23,858 nucleotides of DNA from Bacteroidales bacterium (GTDB taxonomy: Bacteria; Bacteroidota; Bacteroidia; Bacteroidales; UBA7960): positions 1-23,858 of the forward strand of contig SKYG01000007.1 of the NCBI GenBank assembly GCA_007128045.1, written 5' to 3'. Under the pieces are notes generated by a model. The model ran no database searches. It was not told the origin of the DNA and was given only the letters and a program-made list of their open reading frames with translations. Both the position numbers and the translations under genes were made by a program. Positions 1 to 8,486 of this stretch are shown in pieces. Within the stretch, counting starts at the first letter, position 1; every line of letters begins with the position of its first letter.

Positions 1-58
1 GTTGTAACTTTTTTCAGTGTAACACGTCTTACAGTTGAAAATTAAAAAAAACAGCGAA

Positions 59-811
59 ATGAATCAACACAAATTATTATTAAGACCTGCTTTGACTGCG
101 TTCTTGCTGGTAAGCGTTTTATGCCTGTCAGGGCTGTCAGGTTGCCAGTTCTCAGATGCCAGGGTAGTGAGGGGCAGCGGTGACATTACCACCATCTCTC
201 ACACTATTGGCTTCTTCAGCAACATTGAACTCAGTGGTGCTTACTCTGTCACTTTATCGCAAGGCAAGGATGCCATGCTTACCATCGAAACAGACGACAA
301 CCTCCATGAGCTCATTGATATAAACCTCGTTGATGAGACCTTAACCATTGTTTCCGACAGGGAGAATGTATTGCGTCCTACCAGGATGGACCTGTTTATT
401 GTTTATCCGGAGATAAGCAAGATCAGCCTTAAAGGAGCGGGTAAGGTATCTGCCACAGATACGCTTGTCACCGGAAAACTATTTCTGGAGATGAGCGGAG
501 CTGCCGACATTCACCTGGATGTGAAAACTGAGTTATTGCATACGCGGATTGCCGGAGCAGGAAATATATCTCTGAGGGGAAAGGCAACGAATCATCAGGT
601 TGAATTATCGGGAGCCAGCAACCTCAGGGCTGAAGAACTTATCTGTGAGGTCACCCACATCAGTCTTTCCGGGGCAGGTTCTGCATCGGTATATGCCAGT
701 GAAAGGCTTGAAGCAAGTCTAAGCGGCGTTGGCAAAATCACCTATTATGGTGATCCAAAGCAAAAAAACATCAACAAATCAGGCCTGGGCTCCATTAGTA
801 GTGCCAGATAA
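59..811 (+). CDS. DUF2807 (GIN head domain) lipoprotein
   Basis: Predicted exported lipoprotein of 250 residues. The N-terminus has a hydrophobic stretch ending in a lipobox (LSGLSG followed by Cys), so it is probably anchored in a membrane facing the periplasm or cell surface. The rest carries the repeating short beta-strand pattern with recurrent LSGAG/ISLSGAG turns typical of DUF2807, the putative auto-transporter adhesin head GIN domain of Bacteroidota. The frame opens with a TTG at 35, but the ATG at 59 gives a cleaner signal peptide and is preferred. Its substrate is unknown and adhesion is only suggested by the family name. The next gene starts 47 bases downstream and carries the same domain, so the two are probably co-transcribed paralogues. 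The promoter would lie upstream of the window. Confidence 0.85.
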   Translation: MNQHKLLLRPALTAFLLVSVLCLSGLSGCQFSDARVVRGSGDITTISHTIGFFSNIELSGAYSVTLSQGKDAMLTIETDDNLHELIDINLVDETLTIVSDRENVLRPTRMDLFIVYPEISKISLKGAGKVSATDTLVTGKLFLEMSGAADIHLDVKTELLHTRIAGAGNISLRGKATNHQVELSGASNLRAEELICEVTHISLSGAGSASVYASERLEASLSGVGKITYYGDPKQKNINKSGLGSISSAR

Positions 812-858
812 TATAACCCTCTGCAACCATAAAAACAAACAAGTTAAATTATTATCCT

Positions 859-2313
859 ATGAAAACAATTAAATTATTTAAGCAATTAATGGTTATAGCG
901 GCCGTATTATTTCCGGCCATGCTTTTCGGACAAAAAGAACAACAAACCCGCGACACCAGACCTTTTACTGGGGTCAGCACCAGCGGGATCATTGGCGTGT
1001 ATCTCACCGAAGCAGACAACTATTCTGTGATGGTTGAAGCAGCACCTGAACATATGAATGATATTACAACCAATGTTCAGGGCAATATCCTTACAGTTGA
1101 ATATACCGGAAGGGCCAGGTCGACAGGAACCATTACTGCTCATGTATCTGCACCATTCTTTGAAAAGCTTGCAGCCAGTGGCGCCAGCTCACTATCCAGC
1201 ACAAATATGCTGTCGAACCCATCCCTGACTGTCGAAGGCAGCGGAGCAGTAACTATTAAACTGGAAGTGAATGCCGACCTCCTTGACACCAGGTTATCCG
1301 GAGCCAGCAACATGACAATTTCCGGACAAGCGACAAAGCATTTGCTGAATATCTCAGGAGCATGCCTGGTAAGGGCCTATGAGCTTGACACTGAAGTAAC
1401 AGAGGCAGTATTAGCAGGCGCCTCATCGGCCAGGGTAACTGTAAACAACGCTCTTGACGTTAAAGCCAGCGGCACGTCAAACCTCACATACAGGGGCACA
1501 CCGGCCTACAGAGATGTCAATGTGAGCGGGCTGACCAGTGTGCGTGGACTGGACGATGACAGAACGGTACGCACAGACAATAAGACAGACACAGTAACTG
1601 TAAAGATTGGCCAGCGAGAAGTACAGATAATAGAAAGAGACTCCGAAAGACCTCATGTAAGCGTAAGAAAACGTCCGGCACGGTCATTTAGAGATAACTG
1701 GAGTGGACTGGAGCTGGGAGTTAATGGGTTTCTCACAGCCGATAACAGCACCACCCTGCCTCCTGAAGCAGAGCTCTTCGACCTCAGATATAACAAGTCA
1801 ATTGCTGTGAACCTTAATTTATGGCAACACAACCTGATTCTGGTGAACCAACATCTGGCATTGGTGACAGGCTTGGGTGTTGGCTGGAACAACTTCAGAT
1901 TTATGACCGACGACCTGCTCGTGAAGGGAGCTGATCAGGTAGAACACGAGCCTGGTTTGTATGACTACAAAAAAAACAAACTGACCCTTACCTATCTGAA
2001 TGTTCCTTTCCTGATGGAGTTCCAAACCCCCAGCAGCAGGCGTTCAGAACGATTCCACCTCTCGGCAGGCGTGAACGTAGGTCTGCGCATCGGAAGCCAC
2101 ACCAAACAAATGGTGTTTGTTGACGGGAAAAGAGAAAAATTCAAAGATCACAGCGACTTTTACCTGCATCCTTTCCGCTATGATGCCACAGCACGAATCG
2201 GATGGGGGCATATCAACCTCTTCGCATCCTATTCTTTGAATCAATTATTTAAAGACGGGAAAGGGCCTGAGCTGTACCCATTTTCTGTAGGGATCAGACT
2301 GGTAAGTTTCTAA
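859..2313 (+). CDS. DUF2807 head domain fused to outer-membrane beta-barrel
   Basis: 484 residues in three parts. Residues 1-24 are a signal peptide ending LFG before Gln, with no lipobox Cys. Residues about 33-235 repeat the DUF2807 GIN-domain pattern (SGASSL, LSGASN, ISGAC, LAGASSA), resembling the upstream lipoprotein. After a charged linker (about 236-280, rich in Arg, Lys, Asp and Thr), residues about 281-484 show alternating hydrophobic/aromatic strands ending in a terminal Phe, as in PorT-like outer-membrane barrels. The likely layout is a barrel in the outer membrane with the head domain exposed on one side. Ligand and function are unknown. It forms a tandem pair with the preceding gene, and a strong hairpin terminator follows. 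Confidence 0.82.
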   Translation: MKTIKLFKQLMVIAAVLFPAMLFGQKEQQTRDTRPFTGVSTSGIIGVYLTEADNYSVMVEAAPEHMNDITTNVQGNILTVEYTGRARSTGTITAHVSAPFFEKLAASGASSLSSTNMLSNPSLTVEGSGAVTIKLEVNADLLDTRLSGASNMTISGQATKHLLNISGACLVRAYELDTEVTEAVLAGASSARVTVNNALDVKASGTSNLTYRGTPAYRDVNVSGLTSVRGLDDDRTVRTDNKTDTVTVKIGQREVQIIERDSERPHVSVRKRPARSFRDNWSGLELGVNGFLTADNSTTLPPEAELFDLRYNKSIAVNLNLWQHNLILVNQHLALVTGLGVGWNNFRFMTDDLLVKGADQVEHEPGLYDYKKNKLTLTYLNVPFLMEFQTPSSRRSERFHLSAGVNVGLRIGSHTKQMVFVDGKREKFKDHSDFYLHPFRYDATARIGWGHINLFASYSLNQLFKDGKGPELYPFSVGIRLVSF

Positions 2314-2357
2314 TTGACTCCCTCACTCAATATAACATCCTGTTTATCAATTACATC

Positions 2358-2387
2358 AAAAAAACCGGCCTGCGCGCCGGTTTTTTT
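2358..2387 (+). terminator. Rho-independent terminator after the DUF2807 pair
   Basis: The stem CCGGC (2365-2369) pairs with GCCGG (2376-2380) around a 6-base loop. It can extend through flanking A/T runs and is followed by seven T. It lies 45 bases after the DUF2807-barrel stop codon and just before the yebC promoter. Confidence 0.85.
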
Positions 2388-2407
2388 ATTAAATGTCAGG
2401 AAATCAT

Positions 2408-2415
2408 TATTTTTG
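2408..2415 (+). promoter_or_regulatory. Bacteroidota -7 element for yebC
   Basis: TATTTTTG matches the TAnnTTTG consensus exactly and lies 24 bases before the yebC start codon. No convincing TTG -33 element is visible; the expected position is in the T-rich end of the preceding terminator. Confidence 0.5.
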
Positions 2416-2439
2416 TAGTTTACAAATATTATTCCATAT

Positions 2440-3183
2440 ATGTCAGGTCATAGCAAATGGTCAACCATTAAACGCAAGAAGGGGGCAATCGATGCCAAGC
2501 GTTCAAAGATATTTTCCAGGATTGTTAAAGAGATATCTATTGCCGTGCGGGAAGGTGGCGGATCTGACCCATCGTCCAATCCGCGTCTTAGGCTTGCCAT
2601 CGCCAACGCCAAGGGAGTAAACATGCCCAAGGATAACGTACAACGTGCTATCTCAAAAGCCGGCGAAAAGAATGCAGAGACCTTTCAGGAAGTAACCTAT
2701 GAAGGGTACGCCAACTACGGGGTTGCTGTGTATGTTGAATGCCTTACCGACAACCTGCAACGCACAGTAGCCAATGTCCGATCCTATTTCAACAAATATA
2801 ACGGCAAGCTGGAAACCAACGGTGCCTTAAGCTTTTTGTTTGAGCGAAAGGGTGTGTTTACCGTACCGGTAAACGACCTGAACGAAGATGATTTTATGAT
2901 GGAGGTGATTGATGCCGGGGCAGAAGATGTGGAAAATGAAGACCAGTTTTTCACCATTTATACGGCCATGGAAGACTTTGGCTCCATGGTGAAAAAACTG
3001 GAGGAGATGGGCATTGAACCTGAAAGTGCTGAACTGCAGAGAATCCCGATGAATACAGTGACGCTCGATAAGACATCAGCACTAAAGGTGTTAAAGCTGA
3101 TCGAGTTGTTTGAAGAAGATGATGATGTGCAGAATGTATTCCACAACCTGGAAATCACTGATGAGATGATGGAAGATATGTAG
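2440..3183 (+). CDS. yebC: YebC/PmpR-family protein
   Basis: 247 residues, the usual length for this family. The N-terminus MSGHSKWSTIKRKKGAIDAK is the hallmark of YebC/PmpR proteins, followed by KIFSRIVKEI and the conserved NPRLRLAIANAK segment. The middle has the GYANYGVAVYVECLTDN block and the C-terminal region is acidic. Family members have been described as DNA-binding regulators, and some have been linked to translation of difficult proline-rich stretches; which applies here cannot be decided. It is monocistronic, with its own -7 element upstream. Its last 29 bases overlap the 3' end of the convergent ABC ATPase gene. Confidence 0.93.
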   Translation: MSGHSKWSTIKRKKGAIDAKRSKIFSRIVKEISIAVREGGGSDPSSNPRLRLAIANAKGVNMPKDNVQRAISKAGEKNAETFQEVTYEGYANYGVAVYVECLTDNLQRTVANVRSYFNKYNGKLETNGALSFLFERKGVFTVPVNDLNEDDFMMEVIDAGAEDVENEDQFFTIYTAMEDFGSMVKKLEEMGIEPESAELQRIPMNTVTLDKTSALKVLKLIELFEEDDDVQNVFHNLEITDEMMEDM

Positions 3184-4891
3184 CTCCCGGTATCGCTTCC
3201 AACAGCTTTCGGGTGTAATCATCAGCCGGATTCTCATACATGGCATCAGCCTCCGACAACTCCACCATATGTCCGTTTTTCATCACCATGACGCGGTCAG
3301 ACATATACTTCACCACAGATAAGTCGTGAGAAATAAAGATATAGGTCAGGCTGAACGCCTCCTTCATCTCATTGAGGAGATTCAACACCTGCGCCTGTAC
3401 CGAAACATCCAGGGCAGAGACAGCCTCATCACAGATGATGAACTCAGGGTTTAATGCAAGGGCTCGGGCAATGCAGATACGCTGACGTTGCCCCCCCGAG
3501 AACTCATGCGGATAGCGATAGAAATGCTTCTCCTCGAGGTTTACCCTTTCAAGCAAATCCAACACCCTGGCTTTGCGTTGCTTGTCGCCCCCAAGTATTC
3601 TATGAACACGCATGGGTTCCATGATAGCGTTCCCAACCATCATACCAGGTGTCAGAGAGGCATATGGATCCTGAAAGATGATCTGAAACTTCGGACGAAC
3701 CTGGCGCATCTCTTGTTTACTTATAGCCCGTAAATCTATGCCTTTATAGATCACCTTCCCTTCATCAGGCTCCACCAAACGCATCAGGCTGCGCCCCAGG
3801 GTGGTTTTGCCGCAACCAGACTCCCCTACCAGGCCTAAGGTCTCACCCTGATATACATTAAAGCTGATGTGGTTAACGGCAGTATGAACCGACTTAACCC
3901 TGCCGAATACCGACCGGGAGGTAACAAAGCTGGTCACCAGATCTTTTACCTCCAGTATGGGTGAACCATCATACATCTCTTTATGATGGTTCAGGCGCTT
4001 AATAGGGTCTACCTCTTTGATGTCAGGGGTAACACCATAAAGAAAATCATCGACTACTGCCAGTTTTTCAGGTCTTTCGGATGGCGAAGGACGACAGGCT
4101 ATCAATGCCTTGGTATAAGGATGTTCCGGGGTGTTAAGCATCATTCCGATGTTGCCCGTCTCAACTACTTTTCCCTGTAACATAACAGCAGCATGGTCAG
4201 CGATATCGCTCACAACGCCCAGGTCGTGCGATATAAACAGGATAGCCATCCCATGATCACGTTGAAGCAGTTTTAACAGATTAAGTATCTCTTTTTGTAC
4301 CGTTACATCGAGCGCGGTGGTGGGTTCATCAGCTATCATCAGCAATGGCTTGCAGGCAATAGCCATCGCAATCATCACCCGCTGACGCTGTCCGCCTGAA
4401 AGCTGATGCGGCCAGGCATCAAACACCCTGGCAGGATCGGGCAAACGAACCTCCTCAAAAAGTGCCAGCACCGTGTTTTTGGCGTCTGACCGGGAAACAC
4501 CTCTGTGTATTTGCAGTACCTCCGCAACCTGTGGCCCACACCGGTGAACCGGGTTCAGGGAGCTCATCGGCTCCTGAAAAACCATTGAAATATGGTTTCC
4601 CCTTACCAGTTGCATCTCCCGTTCTGATAGCTGCAGCAAATCAACGCTACCCAAGGCAGGATGGTCAAACCAGATACTGCCGGAGGTAACCCGGCCACGC
4701 TCTTCTGCCAACAGCCTCATCACCGCCAAAGCCGTGACAGACTTCCCCGAGCCAGACTCTCCAACCAAACCCATGGTCTGGCCTTTTGCGATCTTTAGGT
4801 GAATACCATCAACAGCATTAACAACACCTTCATCTGTAGTAAATTCAACAGACAGATTCTCTATGTGCAGCAGGTTTGTTCCTGTCATCAT
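3155..4891 (-). CDS. Fused DppD-DppF-type peptide ABC transporter ATPase
   Basis: 578 residues with two complete ABC ATPase domains in one chain, as in YejF or GsiA. Domain 1 has Walker A GESGSGKS (44-51), signature LSGGQ (164-168), Walker B ending ADEP with the D-loop TTALD, and H-loop His222. An oligopeptide-type HPYTKAL segment follows at about 257. Domain 2 has Walker A GESGCGKT (356-363), signature FSGGQ (464-468), acidic DE (488-489) and His522. All catalytic motifs are intact. It should power di- or oligopeptide uptake, but no permease or binding protein lies in the window. It follows the C69 dipeptidase by 18 bases, so the two are probably one transcript. Two adjacent ATGs (4891 and 4888) are possible starts. 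Confidence 0.9.
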   Translation of the reverse strand: MMTGTNLLHIENLSVEFTTDEGVVNAVDGIHLKIAKGQTMGLVGESGSGKSVTALAVMRLLAEERGRVTSGSIWFDHPALGSVDLLQLSEREMQLVRGNHISMVFQEPMSSLNPVHRCGPQVAEVLQIHRGVSRSDAKNTVLALFEEVRLPDPARVFDAWPHQLSGGQRQRVMIAMAIACKPLLMIADEPTTALDVTVQKEILNLLKLLQRDHGMAILFISHDLGVVSDIADHAAVMLQGKVVETGNIGMMLNTPEHPYTKALIACRPSPSERPEKLAVVDDFLYGVTPDIKEVDPIKRLNHHKEMYDGSPILEVKDLVTSFVTSRSVFGRVKSVHTAVNHISFNVYQGETLGLVGESGCGKTTLGRSLMRLVEPDEGKVIYKGIDLRAISKQEMRQVRPKFQIIFQDPYASLTPGMMVGNAIMEPMRVHRILGGDKQRKARVLDLLERVNLEEKHFYRYPHEFSGGQRQRICIARALALNPEFIICDEAVSALDVSVQAQVLNLLNEMKEAFSLTYIFISHDLSVVKYMSDRVMVMKNGHMVELSEADAMYENPADDYTRKLLEAIPGATYLPSSHQ

Positions 4892-4909
4892 GGGTTATAT
4901 CCGGTAGTA

Positions 4910-6559
4910 TTAATGGGTGGGCTCCCCTGGTTTACGCCACCTTACATCATAATAACCAGGTCTTTCTTCCACAGCGCGCCGGTTCCATTCTTCAGGGTAA
5001 CCCACACCGCGGGGATAGGGCCTTACACCACCGGTATCGTTTATATAGCGGTCGTTGTATTTGGTGAACAGGTAGTACCCCAGCTCACGCCAACGCTGTA
5101 CTACATACTCAGCATTATTCACCGAAAAGTCTGTAAGGTATTCACGCATCATGGCAGCATCGCTCTCGATAAGAGACAAAGCACCCTGATCTACAGCCTT
5201 TGTCATCTGGTAAGACCGGTCTTCAAGCTCTGACTGTACCTTTTGAATGTCTTGTATCATATATTCATACAGTCCATACGCATAATTGGCTACCAGGTTA
5301 AAGACCCAGAATGCCGAGTTCCAGTCAAACGCATTGATATCTCCGGTAGTCAGACTCACCGGGGCCCGCTCCATACCCATATATAACGGCATATAGCACG
5401 TTGAATAAGTGTCATCTACGCCATACCAGAATATGCCGCCAATCTGATCGGGTAGCCAGTTTCGTGACTGAGCCACAAAAGAAAATCCTGTTTGTTGTTG
5501 TGAGATGGGTCTTTCGTAGGCATAGGTCATGGTATCTCCTTCCAGGCTGAAAAACAATGACCTCCAGCGGTAAGGCAGCTTGTACGGACCAGCGGAAATG
5601 CCTTTGGTAAGGTCATAGGGTGTGCCCTGAAAATGGTCACGCACCAGGTTCATCATAGCATGCAGCGTGATCTTTTCATCGGGCTTCACAAAAAGCGGGT
5701 AGGGCTCTGCCCCTTCAACGCAACGCCAATACTCATCAGAGAAGTTTGCTGAGGGAGCAGCCCTTCTGAACACGCTCCACACGCGACCCTCACAAAGCAG
5801 CAGCGAGGTAGGCGTTGGAGGGTTATAGGCCTCCACAAAGTTGAAGTCACGGTCGCGACCGCTAAACCACCCTCGTTCTCTTGCAAACGAAACAACATCT
5901 TCCGACCACATCCAATTGTCTGTGTCATCCCAGTCTATCTTTCTGATCCTGGCCTGATTGGCATGAGCGGCGATATAGCCATCAGGCACCCTGGCAGCCA
6001 CCCATACAGCACCTTTTTCGTATTCACCCTTCCCGATCAGCTCCAGAATCCACGCCTCATTTTTGTCGGCAATAGAGAAAGACTCCCCCGTTGACGCATA
6101 CCCATATTGTGCAACGAGGTCGGTGATGATCCTGATGGCTTCCCTTGCTGATTGGGCTCTCTGCAATGCAAGATACATCAGACTGCCATAGTCAAGTATC
6201 CCATTGGCTGTTCCCAGTTCCTCCCGCCCGGTAAAGGTAGTTTCACCAATAGCTACCTGATGCTCATTCATGTTTCCAATCACCTTGAACGTACGTTCCA
6301 CCTGTGCAATCCGTCCCAGCCAGTCGCCGGTATCCCATTCGTAAATATCTATCGAATCTCCGGGAGCATATGTCTGACCAGGGGCAAAATACAGTGGGTC
6401 CATGAAACCACCTGCATCTGCCAGATAGCTGATCATTACACTGCCATCAGCACTGGCACCACGTGAAACCAATACATTGGTACAACTGTATGAGACATCA
6501 GTTATCCCCATCATAAGCATCAACAAGAACACCTTAATAACAAAATCACCTGTTTTCAT
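4910..6559 (-). CDS. Secreted C69-family dipeptidase (PepD-like)
   Basis: 549 residues. A signal peptide (about 1-25) ends directly before Cys26 in the segment SYSCTNVLVSRGASADGSV. In family C69 the nucleophile is an N-terminal Cys exposed by processing, so Cys26 is the likely catalytic residue; it might be mistaken for a lipobox Cys. Other family features are the Asp/Gly-rich GASADGSVMIS, the NEHQVAIGETTF block and the C-terminal helical region. The protein should cleave short peptides outside the cytoplasm or in the periplasm. It is the first gene of a two-gene unit with the peptide ABC ATPase, which fits peptide scavenging. A -7-like element lies 53 bases upstream. Confidence 0.9.
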   Translation of the reverse strand: MKTGDFVIKVFLLMLMMGITDVSYSCTNVLVSRGASADGSVMISYLADAGGFMDPLYFAPGQTYAPGDSIDIYEWDTGDWLGRIAQVERTFKVIGNMNEHQVAIGETTFTGREELGTANGILDYGSLMYLALQRAQSAREAIRIITDLVAQYGYASTGESFSIADKNEAWILELIGKGEYEKGAVWVAARVPDGYIAAHANQARIRKIDWDDTDNWMWSEDVVSFARERGWFSGRDRDFNFVEAYNPPTPTSLLLCEGRVWSVFRRAAPSANFSDEYWRCVEGAEPYPLFVKPDEKITLHAMMNLVRDHFQGTPYDLTKGISAGPYKLPYRWRSLFFSLEGDTMTYAYERPISQQQTGFSFVAQSRNWLPDQIGGIFWYGVDDTYSTCYMPLYMGMERAPVSLTTGDINAFDWNSAFWVFNLVANYAYGLYEYMIQDIQKVQSELEDRSYQMTKAVDQGALSLIESDAAMMREYLTDFSVNNAEYVVQRWRELGYYLFTKYNDRYINDTGGVRPYPRGVGYPEEWNRRAVEERPGYYDVRWRKPGEPTH

Positions 6560-6611
6560 ATGACTGCATATTTCGTGAATTAAACATTATTTAATAATCC
6601 TGATAATGGCA

Positions 6612-6619
6612 CAAAAATA
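6612..6619 (-). promoter_or_regulatory. Candidate -7 element for the C69 dipeptidase
   Basis: On the minus strand the sequence reads TATTTTTG, a full match to TAnnTTTG, 53 bases before the dipeptidase start. No clear TTG -33 element is seen at 17-23 bases further upstream, so the call is tentative. Confidence 0.4.
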
Positions 6620-6681
6620 ACAGAATTCCAATAACCCGGAAGAAAAATATAACTATAAGGTTGTTACCATCTCATTGACAG

Positions 6682-6713
6682 TTTGTTTAAACATGTCGAA
6701 AATCGTATATTTG
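6682..6713 (+). promoter_or_regulatory. Promoter of the 6807 lipoprotein gene
   Basis: TTTG at 6682-6685, a 20-base spacer, then TATATTTG at 6706-6713, which matches TAnnTTTG. Transcription should start near 6719-6722, so the octamer array that follows would form nearly the whole 5' leader. This also rules out an ATG at 6693 or earlier in the same frame as the gene start. Confidence 0.7.
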
Positions 6714-6730
6714 CATCTAAATTTTGCGAC

Positions 6731-6793
6731 TTTCAGACTTTCAGACATTCAGACATTCGACATTCAGACTTTCAGACTTTCAGACATTCAGAC
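6731..6793 (+). repeat. Octamer tandem array (TTTCAGAC/ATTCAGAC), eight units
   Basis: Eight consecutive units: TTTCAGAC twice, ATTCAGAC, a 7-base variant ATTCGAC, ATTCAGAC, TTTCAGAC twice, ATTCAGAC. The array starts just after the predicted transcription start and ends 13 bases before the ATG at 6807. A second array of the same unit occurs at 8951-8988, also just before a start codon. Confidence 0.93.
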
Positions 6794-6806
6794 AATTTAT
6801 AAACAG

Positions 6807-7406
6807 ATGAAAAAATATACTTATTTAACAATAACCGTCGTTGCGTTGCTTTTTCTTTCATGCGGGCACAGGGACCAGCAGCACCGGAGCCAGTCACAAC
6901 ATGTATTGTCTGAAGAAACAATATCGCTCTCTGAGGCTCAGCAACATTTCTTCGACAAGCTGTCGGGTCTGTGTGGCAATTCTTATATCGGTGAACAGGT
7001 ATACAGGAGCCATCACGGATCCAGCTGGGCCCATCTTGATCTGTTGATGCATGTAAGCACTTGCAAGCCAGACTCCATCTTCATCCCCTTTCATGTCGGT
7101 ACTGATCGATCCCGCACCTGGCTGTTTATTATAGAAGACGGTAGGTTGAGATTCCGACACGACCACCGGCATGAGGATGGCACTCCGGAAGCAGAAACAC
7201 TTTATGGGGGCTATGCCGATGATCATGGTACGGCTTTTGTACAATATTTTCCGGCCGACGATTATTCGGCAACCCTGATCGAAGATGGCGGGGGCAATGT
7301 ATGGACGGTAAGAATCAGTGAAGACTTCTCTACGTTTACTTACCGGCTCGACAGAGATGGGGAGAAACGCTTTCAAATTGATTTTGACCTGAATAAGCCA
7401 CAGTAA
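6807..7406 (+). CDS. Lipoprotein of unknown function
   Basis: 199 residues starting MKKYTYL, with a hydrophobic core and a lipobox (LLFLS then Cys19). The mature part is soluble. It has a central His/Asp-rich segment (FRHDHRHEDGTP, followed by LYGGY), a Cys pair at about 58 and 86, and a strand-rich C-terminus ending FDLNKPQ. I recall similar HDHRHEDGTP-containing secreted hypothetical proteins but know no function for them. The His-rich motif could bind metal, but this is inference. The frame stays open upstream to 6675, but those codons span the promoter and the octamer array, so the ATG at 6807 is the true start. The next gene begins 72 bases downstream. Confidence 0.8.
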   Translation: MKKYTYLTITVVALLFLSCGHRDQQHRSQSQHVLSEETISLSEAQQHFFDKLSGLCGNSYIGEQVYRSHHGSSWAHLDLLMHVSTCKPDSIFIPFHVGTDRSRTWLFIIEDGRLRFRHDHRHEDGTPEAETLYGGYADDHGTAFVQYFPADDYSATLIEDGGGNVWTVRISEDFSTFTYRLDRDGEKRFQIDFDLNKPQ

Positions 7407-7478
7407 GCCAAAGCCATCCAAACATATCATAATTTGTTCAGGATGTACGTTTTGTTTAGAATTTGAGTTAATAAATAC

Positions 7479-8339
7479 ATGAAAGAGCAAGAAGACAGAG
7501 AAGCCAGGTTATATTATAAAACATTCATCAGCTCGCCCGATGCACCATGGGTTACATTGGTACATGGCGTTGGGGGAAGTTCAGTGATTTGGTATAAGCA
7601 AATCCGTGACTTCAGAAAGCATTTTAATGTCCTGATGGTCGACCTGCGGGGCCACGGCAAGTCACGCGATCTGTTTGAAGCATACATGGGCAGAAAGTAT
7701 ACGTTCGAGGATATCAGCAGGGATGTACTTGACGTATTGGATCATCTGAACATCAAAAAGAGCCATTTCATTGGCATTTCACTGGGAACGATCCTTATAA
7801 GGGTTATTGCAGAGCTTGACCCCGACAGGGTAGAGTCTATGATACTGGCAGGAGCTATCACTCGTCTAAATATTCGATCCCGGTTTTTGGTACTGGTGGC
7901 TAAGGTGTTCAAACCAATAATTCCTTTTATGTGGCTGTACAGGCTTTTTGCAAACATTCTAATGCCAAAGGCCAACCACAAAGAAAGCCGGTACCTGTTT
8001 ATCAAAGAAGCCAGGAAGCTTTACCGGAGGGAGATTAACAGGTGGTTTAAATTGCTGCATAATGTAAACCCCCTCCTGCGCTACCATACAGAAAATAACC
8101 CCTCTATCTCGACGCTTTACCTCATGGGCGATGAAGACCACCTGTTCCTGAATCCAGTAAGGGTGCTGGTGGCCGACAACCCGATGGCTGCCCTCAAAAC
8201 CATACCGCATTCAGGACATGTATGCAATGTGGATCAGCCAGACCAGTTTAACCGGCTGGCAATAGAGTTTATCAAAAGCCTTGCCGGAACGTACTTCACA
8301 AATAAGGAAACGGAAAGCAATTGTATGGACAGGGCTTGA
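7479..8339 (+). CDS. Alpha/beta hydrolase
   Basis: 286 residues with a full alpha/beta-hydrolase layout. The oxyanion segment LVHGVGG is at about 27-33, the VDLRGHGKS strand-loop at about 54-62, and the nucleophile elbow GISLG has Ser101. The acid is probably Asp220 in GDEDHLF and the base His247 in HSGH. Residues about 135-195 form an insertion/cap rich in aromatic and basic residues. The substrate is unknown; esterase and lipase-like roles are possible. There is no signal peptide, so it is probably cytoplasmic. The last codons and the TGA stop (8337-8339) lie inside the first palindrome of the downstream repeat cluster, so the C-terminal tail may have been altered by repeat insertion. Confidence 0.88.
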   Translation: MKEQEDREARLYYKTFISSPDAPWVTLVHGVGGSSVIWYKQIRDFRKHFNVLMVDLRGHGKSRDLFEAYMGRKYTFEDISRDVLDVLDHLNIKKSHFIGISLGTILIRVIAELDPDRVESMILAGAITRLNIRSRFLVLVAKVFKPIIPFMWLYRLFANILMPKANHKESRYLFIKEARKLYRREINRWFKLLHNVNPLLRYHTENNPSISTLYLMGDEDHLFLNPVRVLVADNPMAALKTIPHSGHVCNVDQPDQFNRLAIEFIKSLAGTYFTNKETESNCMDRA

Positions 8340-8464
8340 CCTGTCCGGAAGAAACGGCATGGATCCCGTAGGGACAGGGCTGAACCTGTCCGGAAAATAC
8401 AACCTGAATCACAGTAGGGACAGGGCTGAACCTGTCCGTCGTAATGACAGGGCTGAACCTGTCC
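8327..8464. repeat. Cluster of four REP-like palindromes
   Basis: Four copies of a hairpin, GGACAGG - 6-base loop - CCTGTCC. Copy 1 is 8327-8346 (loop GCTTGA), copies 2 (8372-8391) and 3 (8418-8437) have loop GCTGAA, and copy 4 (8445-8464) has the same loop with the outer base pair changed. Copies 2 and 3 share a leading GTA. Spacing is 45, 46 and 27 bases. The hairpins are symmetrical on both strands and lie between the hydrolase and the TonB-domain gene. Confidence 0.93.
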
Positions 8465-8486
8465 GTTGAATATGTAACAATAGATA

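Noticed and set aside
6675..6806. Longer N-terminus of the lipoprotein gene, reading through the octamer array
   Set aside because: The extension covers the promoter and repeat, and the lipoprotein signal peptide starts at 6807.
6894..7490. 198-codon open frame on the minus strand
   Set aside because: It is antisense to the 6807 lipoprotein gene, which has a signal peptide, promoter and plausible composition.
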